The position numbers and the translations under genes are program-made. Source: Streptomyces roseus (GTDB lineage: Bacteria > Actinomycetota > Actinomycetes > Streptomycetales > Streptomycetaceae). Taken from it: DNA of 42,629 nucleotides. Under the pieces are notes generated by a model, which was not told the DNA's origin, did not search any database, and worked only from the letters and a program-made list of their open reading frames with translations. Where the stretch lies: NCBI RefSeq assembly GCF_001044425.1, contig NZ_LFML01000125.1, positions 1-42,629 on the forward strand, written 5' to 3'. Positions 31,526-39,612 of this stretch are shown here, one piece after another (the stretch's first letter is position 1; each line of letters starts with the position of its first letter).

Positions 31526-33106
31526 TCAGTCCGTCAGCCGCTTCGCCGCCTGCCGGACCCCGTCGGCGGCCGTGGCGCACCGCTCGGCGTGACCCAGCAG
31601 GACCATGCGGTACCGCTCGCCCTCCTCGTCCGCGTTCCAGCCGCTGTTCCCGGCACATGCGGCGAGGCTGCGCGCATGCCGCTCCAGCCGGTCGGCGCTG
31701 GCGTGCGCGAGGGCTCCGTACGCCGCCGGGGCGTAGCCGAACGCCGAGACGGGCACCGCCGTCGGCAGGGTGACGGTCACCCGTCCGTCGTCCGGGCGGC
31801 CGGCGAGGTCCTCCAGCGCCACCACCAGCGTCCGCGGATCGAGGGTGTCCGGCAGCCGGTCCGCGGTGAACCGCGGGAAGATCAGCAGCGGGCGGACCGC
31901 CCCGGTGACGGCGCGCACGATGTGCTCGGCGACGAGCGCGGCGAACCGCGTCGCGGCGCATCCGGTCGGCGCCCCGCACAGCGGCGGCATGCCGATGGTC
32001 CCCTCCGCGGCCGACGTGCCGGGCGGCGCCGGCTCCGGGAGGACCTCGCCGTCCAGCGCGCGCAGCCAGCCGGGTACGCGCAGGATCTCGGTCCCGGCCT
32101 CGACCGCCAGGTCCTGCCAGACGAAGCCGGACCGTACGGGGTACACCGCCGCGGCCACCGGCGGCCAGCGGCGCAGCGCCTCGGCCACGGCCGCCTCCGG
32201 GGAGGCGGCGGCGCCCGCGGCGACCAGGGCCAGCGCCTGCGGCACGGTCTCGGCGGCGGCCCGGGAGACCAGCGCGAGCGCGTGGGTGACGGCCGGTGCG
32301 GCGGCTTCCGGATCGGCCGCCGCGAGCCCGGTCCCCCGGGCCAGGAGCCGGCCCGCCAGGGAGGCGGGGTCGGGATCGGCGAGGTGCGGCGCCAGCCGGC
32401 GCCGCAGGGCCTCGGCCCGGTCCTCGTACGAGCGGCTGCCGGCGGCCGCCGTCGCCGCCGCGAGCACCTCGCTGAGCAGCGTGTCCTCGACGGCGTCGGC
32501 GCCCGCCACCACGCGCCGGCCCAGCCGCAGCATGCCGCGCTGCCAGTCGGCCCACTCCAGCGTGCCGTCACCGCGCCGGGCCGCGAGCACCCGGTCGACC
32601 TCCTCGGCCAGCAGGGCGCCGAGCTCCGCTGCCGGTACGGCCGCGTCGCGGGGCAGCGGTACGTGGGGCGACAGACCGTGGCGCTGCCCGCCGGCCGTCA
32701 GACCCACGGCCGGTGCGAGCGCCGACGCCTCGTCGGCCGCGGCGAGCAGGTCCGCGGCGTCGGCGGCGGCCAGGGGCAGAAGGAACGGCCCGAAGGGGGT
32801 GCGCAGTTGTACGGGACGTCCGGATCGGGTGCGCCGCAGGAAGGCCAGCAGTGCGCGGGTGACCCCGTCCCGGGTCAGCAGGTCCAGCCCGAGGGCGCGG
32901 GCCGGGGCGTCCACCCAGGGCAGGCGCTGGGCGACCATCGCCGCGCTGAACACGGCGTTCTCCAGGGGCCAGGCGGTGGCGGGACGTCGCGGCGCGGTGG
33001 CCGTGTCCGAGCACGGGTCCGTGGCCATGTCCGTGGCCATGTCCGTGTCCGTGGCCATGTCCGTGTCCGTGGCCATGTCCGTGTCCGGGCTGTCGGCGGG
33101 GGTCAT
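31526..33106 (-). CDS. Divergent cytochrome P450-like protein
   Basis: 526 aa from ATG 33106 with GAGGGAG about 9 nt upstream; GTG 33130, overlapping the lipase stop, is an alternative. K-helix ExxR is present (EALRRWPP, Glu309/Arg312). The heme loop reads PPLCGAPTGCAATRFAALVA with Cys383 and loses most of the FxxGxxxCxG consensus: the His/Arg two before Cys is Thr and the Gly after it is Ala. The I-helix has no AGxxT. This resembles the fatty-acid peroxygenase branch, or a P450 that no longer binds heme. The first 30 residues are a DTDMAT repeat. It lies between a lipase-like gene and KAS III. Confidence 0.7.
   Translation of the reverse strand: MTPADSPDTDMATDTDMATDTDMATDMATDPCSDTATAPRRPATAWPLENAVFSAAMVAQRLPWVDAPARALGLDLLTRDGVTRALLAFLRRTRSGRPVQLRTPFGPFLLPLAAADAADLLAAADEASALAPAVGLTAGGQRHGLSPHVPLPRDAAVPAAELGALLAEEVDRVLAARRGDGTLEWADWQRGMLRLGRRVVAGADAVEDTLLSEVLAAATAAAGSRSYEDRAEALRRRLAPHLADPDPASLAGRLLARGTGLAAADPEAAAPAVTHALALVSRAAAETVPQALALVAAGAAASPEAAVAEALRRWPPVAAAVYPVRSGFVWQDLAVEAGTEILRVPGWLRALDGEVLPEPAPPGTSAAEGTIGMPPLCGAPTGCAATRFAALVAEHIVRAVTGAVRPLLIFPRFTADRLPDTLDPRTLVVALEDLAGRPDDGRVTVTLPTAVPVSAFGYAPAAYGALAHASADRLERHARSLAACAGNSGWNADEEGERYRMVLLGHAERCATAADGVRQAAKRLTD
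33017..33087. repeat. 6-bp based tandem repeat at the 5' end of the P450-like gene
   Basis: The hexamers GTCCGT and GGCCAT alternate as two 12-bp units and then two 18-bp units, and end in GTCCGTGTCCG. In the minus-strand gene this gives repeated Asp-Thr-Asp-Met-Ala-Thr. All unit lengths are multiples of 6, so changes stay in frame. Confidence 0.85.
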
Positions 33107-33126
33107 CGGTCGGGTCTCCCTCGTGG

Positions 33127-34620
33127 TCACTTGTCGCGCAGCATGTAGGGCTGGTTGCCGACGACTTCGCCGTCGTAGTCGCTGATCAGCTTGTTGACCT
33201 GGTCCCGGAAATGGGTGAACTCCCCGCGCAGCGCGTCGGAGTACGCCTGCGGGGCGTGCGAGAGCGGGTAGTCGTACGACTCGTCCAGCCAGGCCAGTTC
33301 GACCCAGCTCTCGGGGATGTCGTGGGGCGACGCGGGTCCGCGTCCGTCCAGGCCGGGGATCACGTCGTGCTTGTTGACGAGGCTGATGACCCGGGTGGTG
33401 TGGTCGGCGGGCCGCTTGCTGTCGATCGGGGAGCCGATCGCGATCACGTGGCTGACCCGGTAGGTGGCGCAGACCTCGACGTCGGAGGCGAGGTTCATCG
33501 CGGTCATGCCGCCCAGGCTGTGCCCGACGATCATGATTTCCGCGCCGGTGGGCACGCCGGCCCGCCGGAGCAGCTTCTTGGCGGCGCGGGTGTACGTCGT
33601 GTCGGTGCGCAGCAGTCCGTCGAAGGCGCCGACGAGGTCCTGCGGGGTGCTGTTGCTGAGCCGCCCGAAGCTGGTGCCGGGCAGGAGCAGGACGTACCGC
33701 AGGGTTCCGTCGGCGCAGGAGACGCGGCGCAGCAGCACCAGGCCGTGGTTGCCGAGGGCCCCGATGTCGTTGACGTAGCTCACGATGTCGTTGCGGGAGC
33801 CGGCGAGCACGGTGGCGAGGATCGGGTCCGGCTCGGTGCGCTCGGCCCGGCCCGGCCCGGGGTTGAGGAACCCCAGGACGGAGCTGGGCAGTCCGAGGAA
33901 GGGATCGGTGGTGGGCACGCCGCCGGCGAGCGTCACCCAGGAGAAGTCGTCGTTGACCGGGTTCTCGTCGAGCAGGCCGAGCAGGGCCAGCAGCTCCATG
34001 ATCACGGGGCTGACCGTGGTCAGGGCGCGGGTCACCCCGAGCAGCTCGATCAGCGCGAGCATCGCCCGTGCTGCCTCCAGCCGGTTCCCGGCCACCATGG
34101 CGTCGGTGAGGCGGCGGGCTGCGGGTGCGTCGAGGTTGGGGTGGGCGACCGCCGCCGCCTTGATCCGCAGCGCGAAGGCGTCGACGGCCATGGCCACCTT
34201 GGCGGGACGCCGGTACGTCATGTTCCCGGCCATCCGCAGGAGTTCGCCGGCCACTCCGCCGTTCGCACCGAATCCGAGGCCACCGGAGCCGGTCAGCGCC
34301 CGGGCGCAGGAGACGGCGGTGGTCAGGGCCCAGCCGGGGCGCTTCAGGGCCTCCAGCCCGAACCGCCAGCTGAACAGCGCGCCGGTCAGCTCCGCGCCCG
34401 ACTGCCTGGCCGTGAGGGCCGCGTCGGCGAGCAGGACCGAAGCCGTCACGAGCAGTTCGGCGTCGATCCGCTCGGGCGCCGGCCGGGGTGCGGCGGCCGG
34501 AGCCGGTACGTGAGCGGCGGCCGGGGCCGCACTCGGGGTGGCGGGGTCCGGACTCCTGCACCCCGGGAGACGCCGAGCCGTTTCGTCGACCACCTGAGGC
34601 GCCACGTGCGTACCTCTCAT
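33127..34620 (-). CDS. Lipase-like alpha/beta-hydrolase
   Basis: 497 aa. Nucleophile elbow IMIVGHSLGGMTAMN with Ser368, preceded by a strand RYVLLLPGTSFG and followed by HVIAIGSPIDSKRP, as in class 3 lipases. The acid is probably in NKHDVIPG and the His near EFTHFRDQVN. The N-terminal 200 residues form a helical region without a match I know; no signal peptide. ATG 34620 follows GGG closely. It is the first gene of an operon with the P450-like and KAS III genes, so it could release or remodel the acyl product. The function is inferred from the fold only. Confidence 0.82.
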   Translation of the reverse strand: MRGTHVAPQVVDETARRLPGCRSPDPATPSAAPAAAHVPAPAAAPRPAPERIDAELLVTASVLLADAALTARQSGAELTGALFSWRFGLEALKRPGWALTTAVSCARALTGSGGLGFGANGGVAGELLRMAGNMTYRRPAKVAMAVDAFALRIKAAAVAHPNLDAPAARRLTDAMVAGNRLEAARAMLALIELLGVTRALTTVSPVIMELLALLGLLDENPVNDDFSWVTLAGGVPTTDPFLGLPSSVLGFLNPGPGRAERTEPDPILATVLAGSRNDIVSYVNDIGALGNHGLVLLRRVSCADGTLRYVLLLPGTSFGRLSNSTPQDLVGAFDGLLRTDTTYTRAAKKLLRRAGVPTGAEIMIVGHSLGGMTAMNLASDVEVCATYRVSHVIAIGSPIDSKRPADHTTRVISLVNKHDVIPGLDGRGPASPHDIPESWVELAWLDESYDYPLSHAPQAYSDALRGEFTHFRDQVNKLISDYDGEVVGNQPYMLRDK

Positions 34621-34939
34621 CCCTGTGAACGGCTTCGCAGCCGGCCTGCCCGCTGTGTGCGGGGGAATCGTGGCACCGAAAGTGATCCTTTCCGCGCGGC
34701 CGGACCCCGGTCGGGCGTCTCGCGCCCGTACGGAACCGGGGTTCGGCCCCCTTTCCGGGCCCGTGGCCAGGGGCCCGGGCGGACCGGGTGGGCCTCCGGT
34801 TCACCCGCCGGGGTGGGACGGCGCCGGGAGGATGATCACGGCCCCGCGCGGTTGACGCTCCCCGGTCCGGCCGTGGGCTTGGCATGCACGCGGCGTAAAG
34901 TCGGCTGTCGACGCCGGAACGCTACCGAGAGCAGGGCAC
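34621..34939. other. 319-bp divergent gap
   Basis: It separates the lipase operon from the dienelactone hydrolase gene and must contain both promoters. GAAAG-TGATC-CTTTC (34678-34692) is a short perfect inverted repeat 58 bp upstream of the lipase start. TTGACG at 34852-34857 could be a -35 box for the plus-strand gene, but no matching -10 is clear. No gene-like reading frame. Confidence 0.45.
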
Positions 34940-35749
34940 ATGACAGGCAGGGCACCGACTTCCACCCTCGCCGGCTGGAGCCGGGCCCCGTTCTCCGCCG
35001 AGGGGCTCACGTACGAGTGCTTCGAGAAGGGCGAGGGGCCGGCGGTGGTGCTGCTGCCCGAACTGCCCGGGATCACGCCCGAGGTGCTCGGGCTCGCCGA
35101 ACACCTGGTGGACGAGGGGTTCACCGTCGTGATGCCCTCGCTGTTCGGTACGCCGGGCAAGCCCCTGTCCGTCGCCCGGACGGCGGCCGTCCTGGCCCGC
35201 GTCTGCGTCTCCGCGGAGTTCCGGGCCTTCGCCACGAACGCCCGCCGGCCCGTCGCCGACTACCTCAGGGCGCTCGCCCGCGAGCTCGCGGCCCGTACGC
35301 CCGGCACCGGGGTCGGTGTCATCGGCCTCTGTTTCACGGGCGGGTTCGCGCTGGCCGCCGCGGTGGACGACGCCGTACTGGCTCCCGTGATGAGCCAGCC
35401 GTCGGCCCCCATCGGGCCCGGCGCCGCCCGGCGCGCGGACGCCGGTGTCAGCGAGGACGAGTTGCGGCGCGTCGTCGAGCGCACGCGGAAAGACGGCCTG
35501 TGCGTGATGGGGCTTCGCTTCAGCGAGGACTGGATGGCGCCGCAGGAACGCTTCGACACCCTCAGCTCCCGGCTCGGGGAGGCCTTCAAGGTCATCCGGC
35601 TCAGCTCGGCCCCGGGCAACGGCGACGGTTTCGGCCGGCGGGCCCACGCGGTGCTGACCCTGGAGGTCCGCGAAACCCCGGCGGACCACCCGGCCTTGCG
35701 GGCGCGCGCGGAGGTCACGGCGTTCCTGCACGAGCGGCTGGACGGCTGA
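34940..35749 (+). CDS. Dienelactone hydrolase family protein
   Basis: 269 aa from ATG 34940. The family's cysteine nucleophile is present in IGLCFTGGFA (Cys131, G-x-C-x-G-G), with the paired glutamate in LLPELPG (Glu41). A candidate histidine is in FGRRAHAVLT. Such cytosolic enzymes open lactone or ester rings in aromatic breakdown, but many members have other hydrolase roles. A stretch VMSQPSAPIGPGAARRA near the lid differs from the classical enzymes. It stands alone, divergent from the lipase operon. Confidence 0.9.
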   Translation: MTGRAPTSTLAGWSRAPFSAEGLTYECFEKGEGPAVVLLPELPGITPEVLGLAEHLVDEGFTVVMPSLFGTPGKPLSVARTAAVLARVCVSAEFRAFATNARRPVADYLRALARELAARTPGTGVGVIGLCFTGGFALAAAVDDAVLAPVMSQPSAPIGPGAARRADAGVSEDELRRVVERTRKDGLCVMGLRFSEDWMAPQERFDTLSSRLGEAFKVIRLSSAPGNGDGFGRRAHAVLTLEVRETPADHPALRARAEVTAFLHERLDG

Positions 35750-35757
35750 GCGGACAC

Positions 35758-35785
35758 CCGGGCGTCCGGAAATCCGGGCGTCCGG
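35758..35785. repeat. 12-bp direct repeat
   Basis: CCGGGCGTCCGG occurs at 35758-35769 and 35774-35785, separated by AAAT, just after the hydrolase stop. Each copy is a near-palindrome. It may be a weak terminator or a binding site. The rest of 35750-36021 shows nothing clear. Confidence 0.5.
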
Positions 35786-36021
35786 CCGGCCACAACCCCG
35801 AGGGTGACCGCGCCGCCGGCCGCGGACCGGTCATGAAGATCCCGGGCACGGAGCGGCTGCCGGGAGAGCCGACAGGTTGAAATCGATCACCCGTCAGCCC
35901 ACCGCCGACCTGGAGGTGGGCAAGACGACCCCGTGACCCGCGGACCAGCCCCGGCCGGTCGTCCCCGGCCGTAGCCCCCGCACAGCGCGCCGCCCCGGCC
36001 CACCGGCCGGGGGCGGCCTCG

Positions 36022-36480
36022 TCAGGTCAGCCGGGCGTCGGCGCTGCCCGGATCGTCGGTTGCGCGGGCGATGCCGTCGAGCTCCCTGGCGATCCACGCC
36101 CGCTCGGCCGCCTCGCAGGAGGACGAGGACGCGCCGGCGGGGGCGGGCTCCGGGAGGGGGCTGGTGTTGTCCACGACCGCCCAGCCCTTGCCTCCGTCGG
36201 GGCCGGCGAGTTCGACCAGCCGGTGGTCGAGGTGGCCGGTGATCATCACGGCCATCAGGGACAGGTACTCGCATGGGAGGTCGGGGGCGAGATCGGCGTC
36301 CCCCGGGACTTCGAGAACGGCCTCGCGGCCGTCGGCGAGCAGGGCGCAGGTGGTCTGGACGGCCCGGATGAGCACCTCGAACCGCTCGCCGGTCAGGCGC
36401 GCCCGCAGGACTTCCAGGTAGGAGCCCAGGACGTCGGCCTCCTGGCCGTCGCCCGCGTCCGCCGCTCGGTGCTCGATCAT
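36022..36480 (-). CDS. Hypothetical protein, actinobacterial
   Basis: 152 aa from ATG 36480, with GGGGAC just before it; an in-frame start at 36558 would add 26 residues with poor character. The protein is acidic: ADVLGSYLEVLRARLTGERF, a middle LPCEYLSLMAVMITGHLDHR and a C-terminal ASSSSCEAAERAWIARELD. It has no membrane segment or metal motif. I do not recognise a family. Codon use is normal. It stands alone, facing away from the terpene cluster. Confidence 0.65.
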   Translation of the reverse strand: MIEHRAADAGDGQEADVLGSYLEVLRARLTGERFEVLIRAVQTTCALLADGREAVLEVPGDADLAPDLPCEYLSLMAVMITGHLDHRLVELAGPDGGKGWAVVDNTSPLPEPAPAGASSSSCEAAERAWIARELDGIARATDDPGSADARLT

Positions 36481-36669
36481 GTCCCCGCCCTTCCCGGACG
36501 GCTGCGTCCTCCCGAAGTGTAGGGAGTGCCGCACGCCCGCACGGCGCTCTTCGGCCACCGGTGGACGTCACCCCCGCCCCGTCGTCAACAGGTGTCACGG
36601 TGAACCGAGTTCGCGGACGGGCGCCCCAACGGCCCGATGAGTGGCCGGAAGACGTCCATGGAGAACGGC

Positions 36670-36732
36670 ATATCCGGAGGATCCCCTTCCGGATATCCGC
36701 GACTATGCCTCCCGCATATCCCTGCGGGATAT
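36670..36732. promoter_or_regulatory. Two inverted repeats sharing ATATCC/GGATAT halves
   Basis: ATATCCGGA (36670-36678) pairs with TCCGGATAT (36688-36696) over 9 nt. ATATCCC (36716-36722) pairs with GGGATAT (36726-36732) over 3 nt. The four half-sites share the core ATATCC, which suggests repeated binding of one regulator rather than chance. Confidence 0.55.
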
Positions 36733-36852
36733 TCGCCGCGTAATAGCAGGGAGAATGCAGTATCTCCGCACTTTCTACATTGACAGTGCGCGGCGCTCTG
36801 GGGGTTAATTACTTCACGGGTGGCCTGATGTAGTCGTGTGCGGACGGGTTCT

Positions 36853-36867
36853 GGTCGGTTACCGACC
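36853..36867. promoter_or_regulatory. 15-bp palindrome upstream of the terpene synthase
   Basis: GGTCGGT-T-ACCGACC is a perfect inverted repeat with a 1-nt centre, 134 bp before the terpene synthase start. It is a possible operator. Confidence 0.5.
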
Positions 36868-37000
36868 GGTTCTTTCCGAAGGTTGCGAGGTGTGCAGTCG
36901 TGACGACGCCGCAGCAGCGGGGCGCCCGGGAATCGCATGTGTCATGACGATCGTACATTGAGCGGGTATTGGCGAATCCGACTCTTCCGTGGGGGGATCA

Positions 37001-38038
37001 ATGGCCCGGCTCGACCCATTCCCTGTTCCCGATTTCCACCTTCCGTTCGGGAACTCCAAGCATCCGCTGGCCGCACGGGCCAACGCCGAAGCCACGTCAT
37101 GGGCGTTGGGCCACGAGCTCGTCACCGACGCCGCCGAGCAGTTCACCGCGATCGGGTGCGGGCACCTCGCGGGCCGCGTGAGCGGCGAGGTGCCGTACGA
37201 GACCATCGTGCTGCTCGCCGAGTGGATGGCCTGGTCGTTCGTCTTGGACGACCAGCACGACCACCTCATCAGGACGGGTGAACTTGCCGCCTGGCGGCCC
37301 GTCACCGATGCCATCACCGAGTACCTGAACACGGGCAAGACGTCATGGTCGCCTTCGCGCCGCAATCCGCTCGTGAACGGGTTCATCGACCTGTGCGACC
37401 GGATCCTGGCCGGCATGTCCCCCGGGACGGCGGCCCGCTATCGCACACATGTCCCCCAGATGCTGCACTCGTTGGACCAGGAAGCGGGCAATCGCGGCGC
37501 GACCAGGCGCCCTTCGGTCCAGGAGTACGTCCTCATGCGCCGGCACAGTTCCCAACTGCTGCCGATGATGGACATGGTGGAGGCCGGACTGGGAATCGAC
37601 CTGCCGCAGCACATCCACGACCTGCCCGCTTTCCAGGCGGTCGCGGAGAGCGCCGTGGACATCATCTCGTGGGGCAACGACGTGTTCTCGCTGCCGAAGG
37701 AGCACGCCTGCGGGGACAACAACAACCTCGTGTCGCTGATCTCCTCCTGGGAAGGACGTTCGCTCCCGGAGGCCGTCCGGGCGGTCGAGGAGAAGATCCA
37801 GGCGCGCATAGAGGACTACGTGGCGGCGGAGCGGCGGCTGTTTCAAGTCATCGACGCCCAGGGGGAGATGGACCCGTCCCTGCGGGCGGACGTCACGCGC
37901 TGCGTGCGCAGTTACGAAGACTGGATGATCGGCGCCGATCTGTGGCAGCGTTACGAGTGCACACGGTACAGCGACGAACGGTTCGCGGCCGGGCTGGAGT
38001 CCGCGTACACCCGCCCGGACCTCGTCTCGGTGGCATGA
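37001..38038 (+). CDS. Class I terpene synthase (sesquiterpene cyclase type)
   Basis: 345 aa from ATG 37001 with GGGGGGA 5 nt upstream. The aspartate-rich motif is DDQHD (83-87) and the second metal motif NDVFSLPKE (226-234) fits NDxxSxxxE exactly. Arg180 lies 46 residues before it, where the diphosphate sensor is expected, and WQRYECTRY near the end supplies the Arg-Tyr pair. The size and single alpha domain fit bacterial sesquiterpene cyclases, which ionise farnesyl diphosphate with three Mg2+. The product cannot be predicted, and the sequence does not look to me like the geosmin, 2-methylisoborneol or epi-isozizaene enzymes. It is followed 22 bp later by a P450. Confidence 0.93.
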   Translation: MARLDPFPVPDFHLPFGNSKHPLAARANAEATSWALGHELVTDAAEQFTAIGCGHLAGRVSGEVPYETIVLLAEWMAWSFVLDDQHDHLIRTGELAAWRPVTDAITEYLNTGKTSWSPSRRNPLVNGFIDLCDRILAGMSPGTAARYRTHVPQMLHSLDQEAGNRGATRRPSVQEYVLMRRHSSQLLPMMDMVEAGLGIDLPQHIHDLPAFQAVAESAVDIISWGNDVFSLPKEHACGDNNNLVSLISSWEGRSLPEAVRAVEEKIQARIEDYVAAERRLFQVIDAQGEMDPSLRADVTRCVRSYEDWMIGADLWQRYECTRYSDERFAAGLESAYTRPDLVSVA

Positions 38039-38060
38039 CGGCATGACAGGGAGTCGACCC

Positions 38061-39422
38061 ATGGCCCGTACGGAACTACTCGGCCCTGCGGTCGACGCAC
38101 CGGCGGCCCCGGGGCGGATACCGCTCCTGGGGCACGCCGTCCCCCTGTGGCGCAGTCCGATCGCCTTCCTCGAATCGCTGCGCGAGTACGGCGACATCGT
38201 GCGGCTCGACATCGGCACCTGGCCCGTCCACGTCCTGACGAGCCCGGAGCACGTCCACACCGTACTGGTCCAGCAGGCGCAGAAGTTCGGCCGCGGTCGG
38301 ATCTTCGACCGGCTGCGGCCGATGTTCGGCAACGGCATCGTGACCACGGACGGCGAGTTCCACCGCAAGCAGCGCCGGATGATCCAGCCGGCGTTCCACC
38401 GCAACCACATCGCCGAGTACGCCGAGGTGATGAGCCGGGCGGCGCAGGAGATGACGGCATCGTGGACGCCGGGCCGGGAGATCTCGATGGTCACCGAGGC
38501 CCGGCGCTACGCGCTGTCCTCGGTGGCCGAGATGATCTTCTCGGGGGACCTGAGCCGTCCCGCCATCGCCGAGGTGCACCGCTCCCTGCCGATCGTCTTG
38601 GAGGGCATGCTGCTGCGGGCGGTCATGCCCAAGTCCCTGGACCGGTTGCCCATCCCGCTGAACAGGCGCTTCGACGCGGCGGCCGCCCGCCTGCGCGCCA
38701 TCATCGACCAGGTGATCGCGCAGTACGCCGCCGAGGAGGCCGGGGCGCAGGAGCGCCAGGACCTGCTGTCCCTGCTGCTGTCGAGCGTCGACCCCGAGAC
38801 GGGGACGACCATGCCTGAGGAGCAGGTGCGGGACGAGGTCATCGCCATCCTGTTCGCCGGTACGGAGACCTCGGCCACGACCCTGTCCTGGGTCTTCCAT
38901 GAGGTCGGCCGTCACCCGGAGGTGGAGAAGCGACTCCACGAGGAGGTCGACGCGGTGGTGGGCACGCGCCCCGTCCGCCCCACCGACATCGCCCAACTGC
39001 CATATACCAACCGCGTGTTCCAGGAGGCGCTGCGCCTCCACTCGCCGCTGCTCTTCACGCGGCGAGCCCTGGTGCCGCTCACACTGGGCGGCGTGTCGAT
39101 CCCGGCCGGCGCCGAACTGGCCTACAGCCCCTACGCCTTGCACCGCGACCCCGCCCTGTTCCGCGATCCCACGGTCTTCGACCCGGACCGGTGGGAGGAG
39201 GCGGGGGACGAGAGCCGGCGCGCGCACCGGTACGTCCCGTTCAGCGCGGGCCAGCACAAGTGCATCGGGGACACGTTCGCCGTGGCGGAGATCCTGACCG
39301 CCGTGGCGGCGGTGAGCTCGCGGTGGCGGCTGGTGCCCGCTCCGGGAGTGACCGTACGGGAACTTCCCGCGGGGATGCCCCAACCCAGCGAGCTTCCGAT
39401 GATCCCCGTTCCACGCCATTGA
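38061..39422 (+). CDS. Cytochrome P450 of the terpene cluster
   Basis: 453 aa from ATG 38061 with GGGAG 7-8 nt upstream; ATG 38043 has none. I-helix LFAGTETSAT (AGTET 266-270), ExxR Glu322-Arg325 (EALRLH), PERF-like FDPDRWEE, and heme loop FSAGQHKCIG with Cys401. All catalytic parts are intact. The sequence type, with FGRGRIFDRLRPMFGNG and long B-C region, resembles actinobacterial P450s that oxidise cyclised sesquiterpenes such as pentalenene. The gene is 22 bp after the terpene synthase, so it very probably hydroxylates or oxidises its product. No ferredoxin is in this cluster; the one at 21275 could serve. Confidence 0.95.
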   Translation: MARTELLGPAVDAPAAPGRIPLLGHAVPLWRSPIAFLESLREYGDIVRLDIGTWPVHVLTSPEHVHTVLVQQAQKFGRGRIFDRLRPMFGNGIVTTDGEFHRKQRRMIQPAFHRNHIAEYAEVMSRAAQEMTASWTPGREISMVTEARRYALSSVAEMIFSGDLSRPAIAEVHRSLPIVLEGMLLRAVMPKSLDRLPIPLNRRFDAAAARLRAIIDQVIAQYAAEEAGAQERQDLLSLLLSSVDPETGTTMPEEQVRDEVIAILFAGTETSATTLSWVFHEVGRHPEVEKRLHEEVDAVVGTRPVRPTDIAQLPYTNRVFQEALRLHSPLLFTRRALVPLTLGGVSIPAGAELAYSPYALHRDPALFRDPTVFDPDRWEEAGDESRRAHRYVPFSAGQHKCIGDTFAVAEILTAVAAVSSRWRLVPAPGVTVRELPAGMPQPSELPMIPVPRH

Positions 39423-39612
39423 CGGAATCTGAGCGAACTCGTTCATTTCAAGCCGAGTTCAGTCCTCACGCGCCGTCATGACCTGCGTAAAGTCAGGCGA
39501 GGATACAGCGTTGTCCCCTTACGGGTGACGTGATCCCGCAATAATGTGCTTAAGCAGCAACTTCTCACCCCCAGGGTCGTACACTCGGCCGCACGCGCTG
39601 GAGGGGGCAAGA
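39423..39612. promoter_or_regulatory. Gap before the LAL regulator gene
   Basis: 190 bp between the P450 stop and the regulator start. GCTTAAGC (39548-39555) is a perfect 8-bp palindrome in a locally AT-rich spot. No terminator hairpin follows the P450, so read-through into the regulator is possible in addition to a promoter of its own. Confidence 0.4.

Larger units (their letters stand above)
36481..37000. other. 520-bp lower-GC regulatory region upstream of the terpene cluster
   Basis: No gene-like frame on either strand. GC is visibly lower than in the surrounding genes between about 36670 and 36890. The region holds several inverted repeats and a TTGACA box at 36780-36785, which could be a -35 element with an AT-rich stretch GGTTAATT 17-19 bp downstream. 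It should contain the promoter and control sites for the terpene synthase gene. Confidence 0.55.

Noticed and set aside
33017..33087. Repeat considered as a CRISPR array
   Set aside because: Units of 12-18 bp have no unique spacers and lie inside a coding frame.
31466..33148. Long plus-strand open frame across KAS III and P450-like genes
   Set aside because: Low-complexity Gly/Arg text; the minus strand carries conserved catalytic motifs in the KAS III and a recognisable ExxR in the P450-like gene.
33107..34885. Upstream extension of the P450-like gene frame
   Set aside because: It overlaps the lipase-like gene in another frame and has no protein-like character before the DTDMAT leader.
36585..36938. 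117-codon minus-strand frame before the terpene cluster
   Set aside because: It has mixed codon bias and overlaps the inverted repeats and lower-GC promoter DNA; no recognisable protein pattern.
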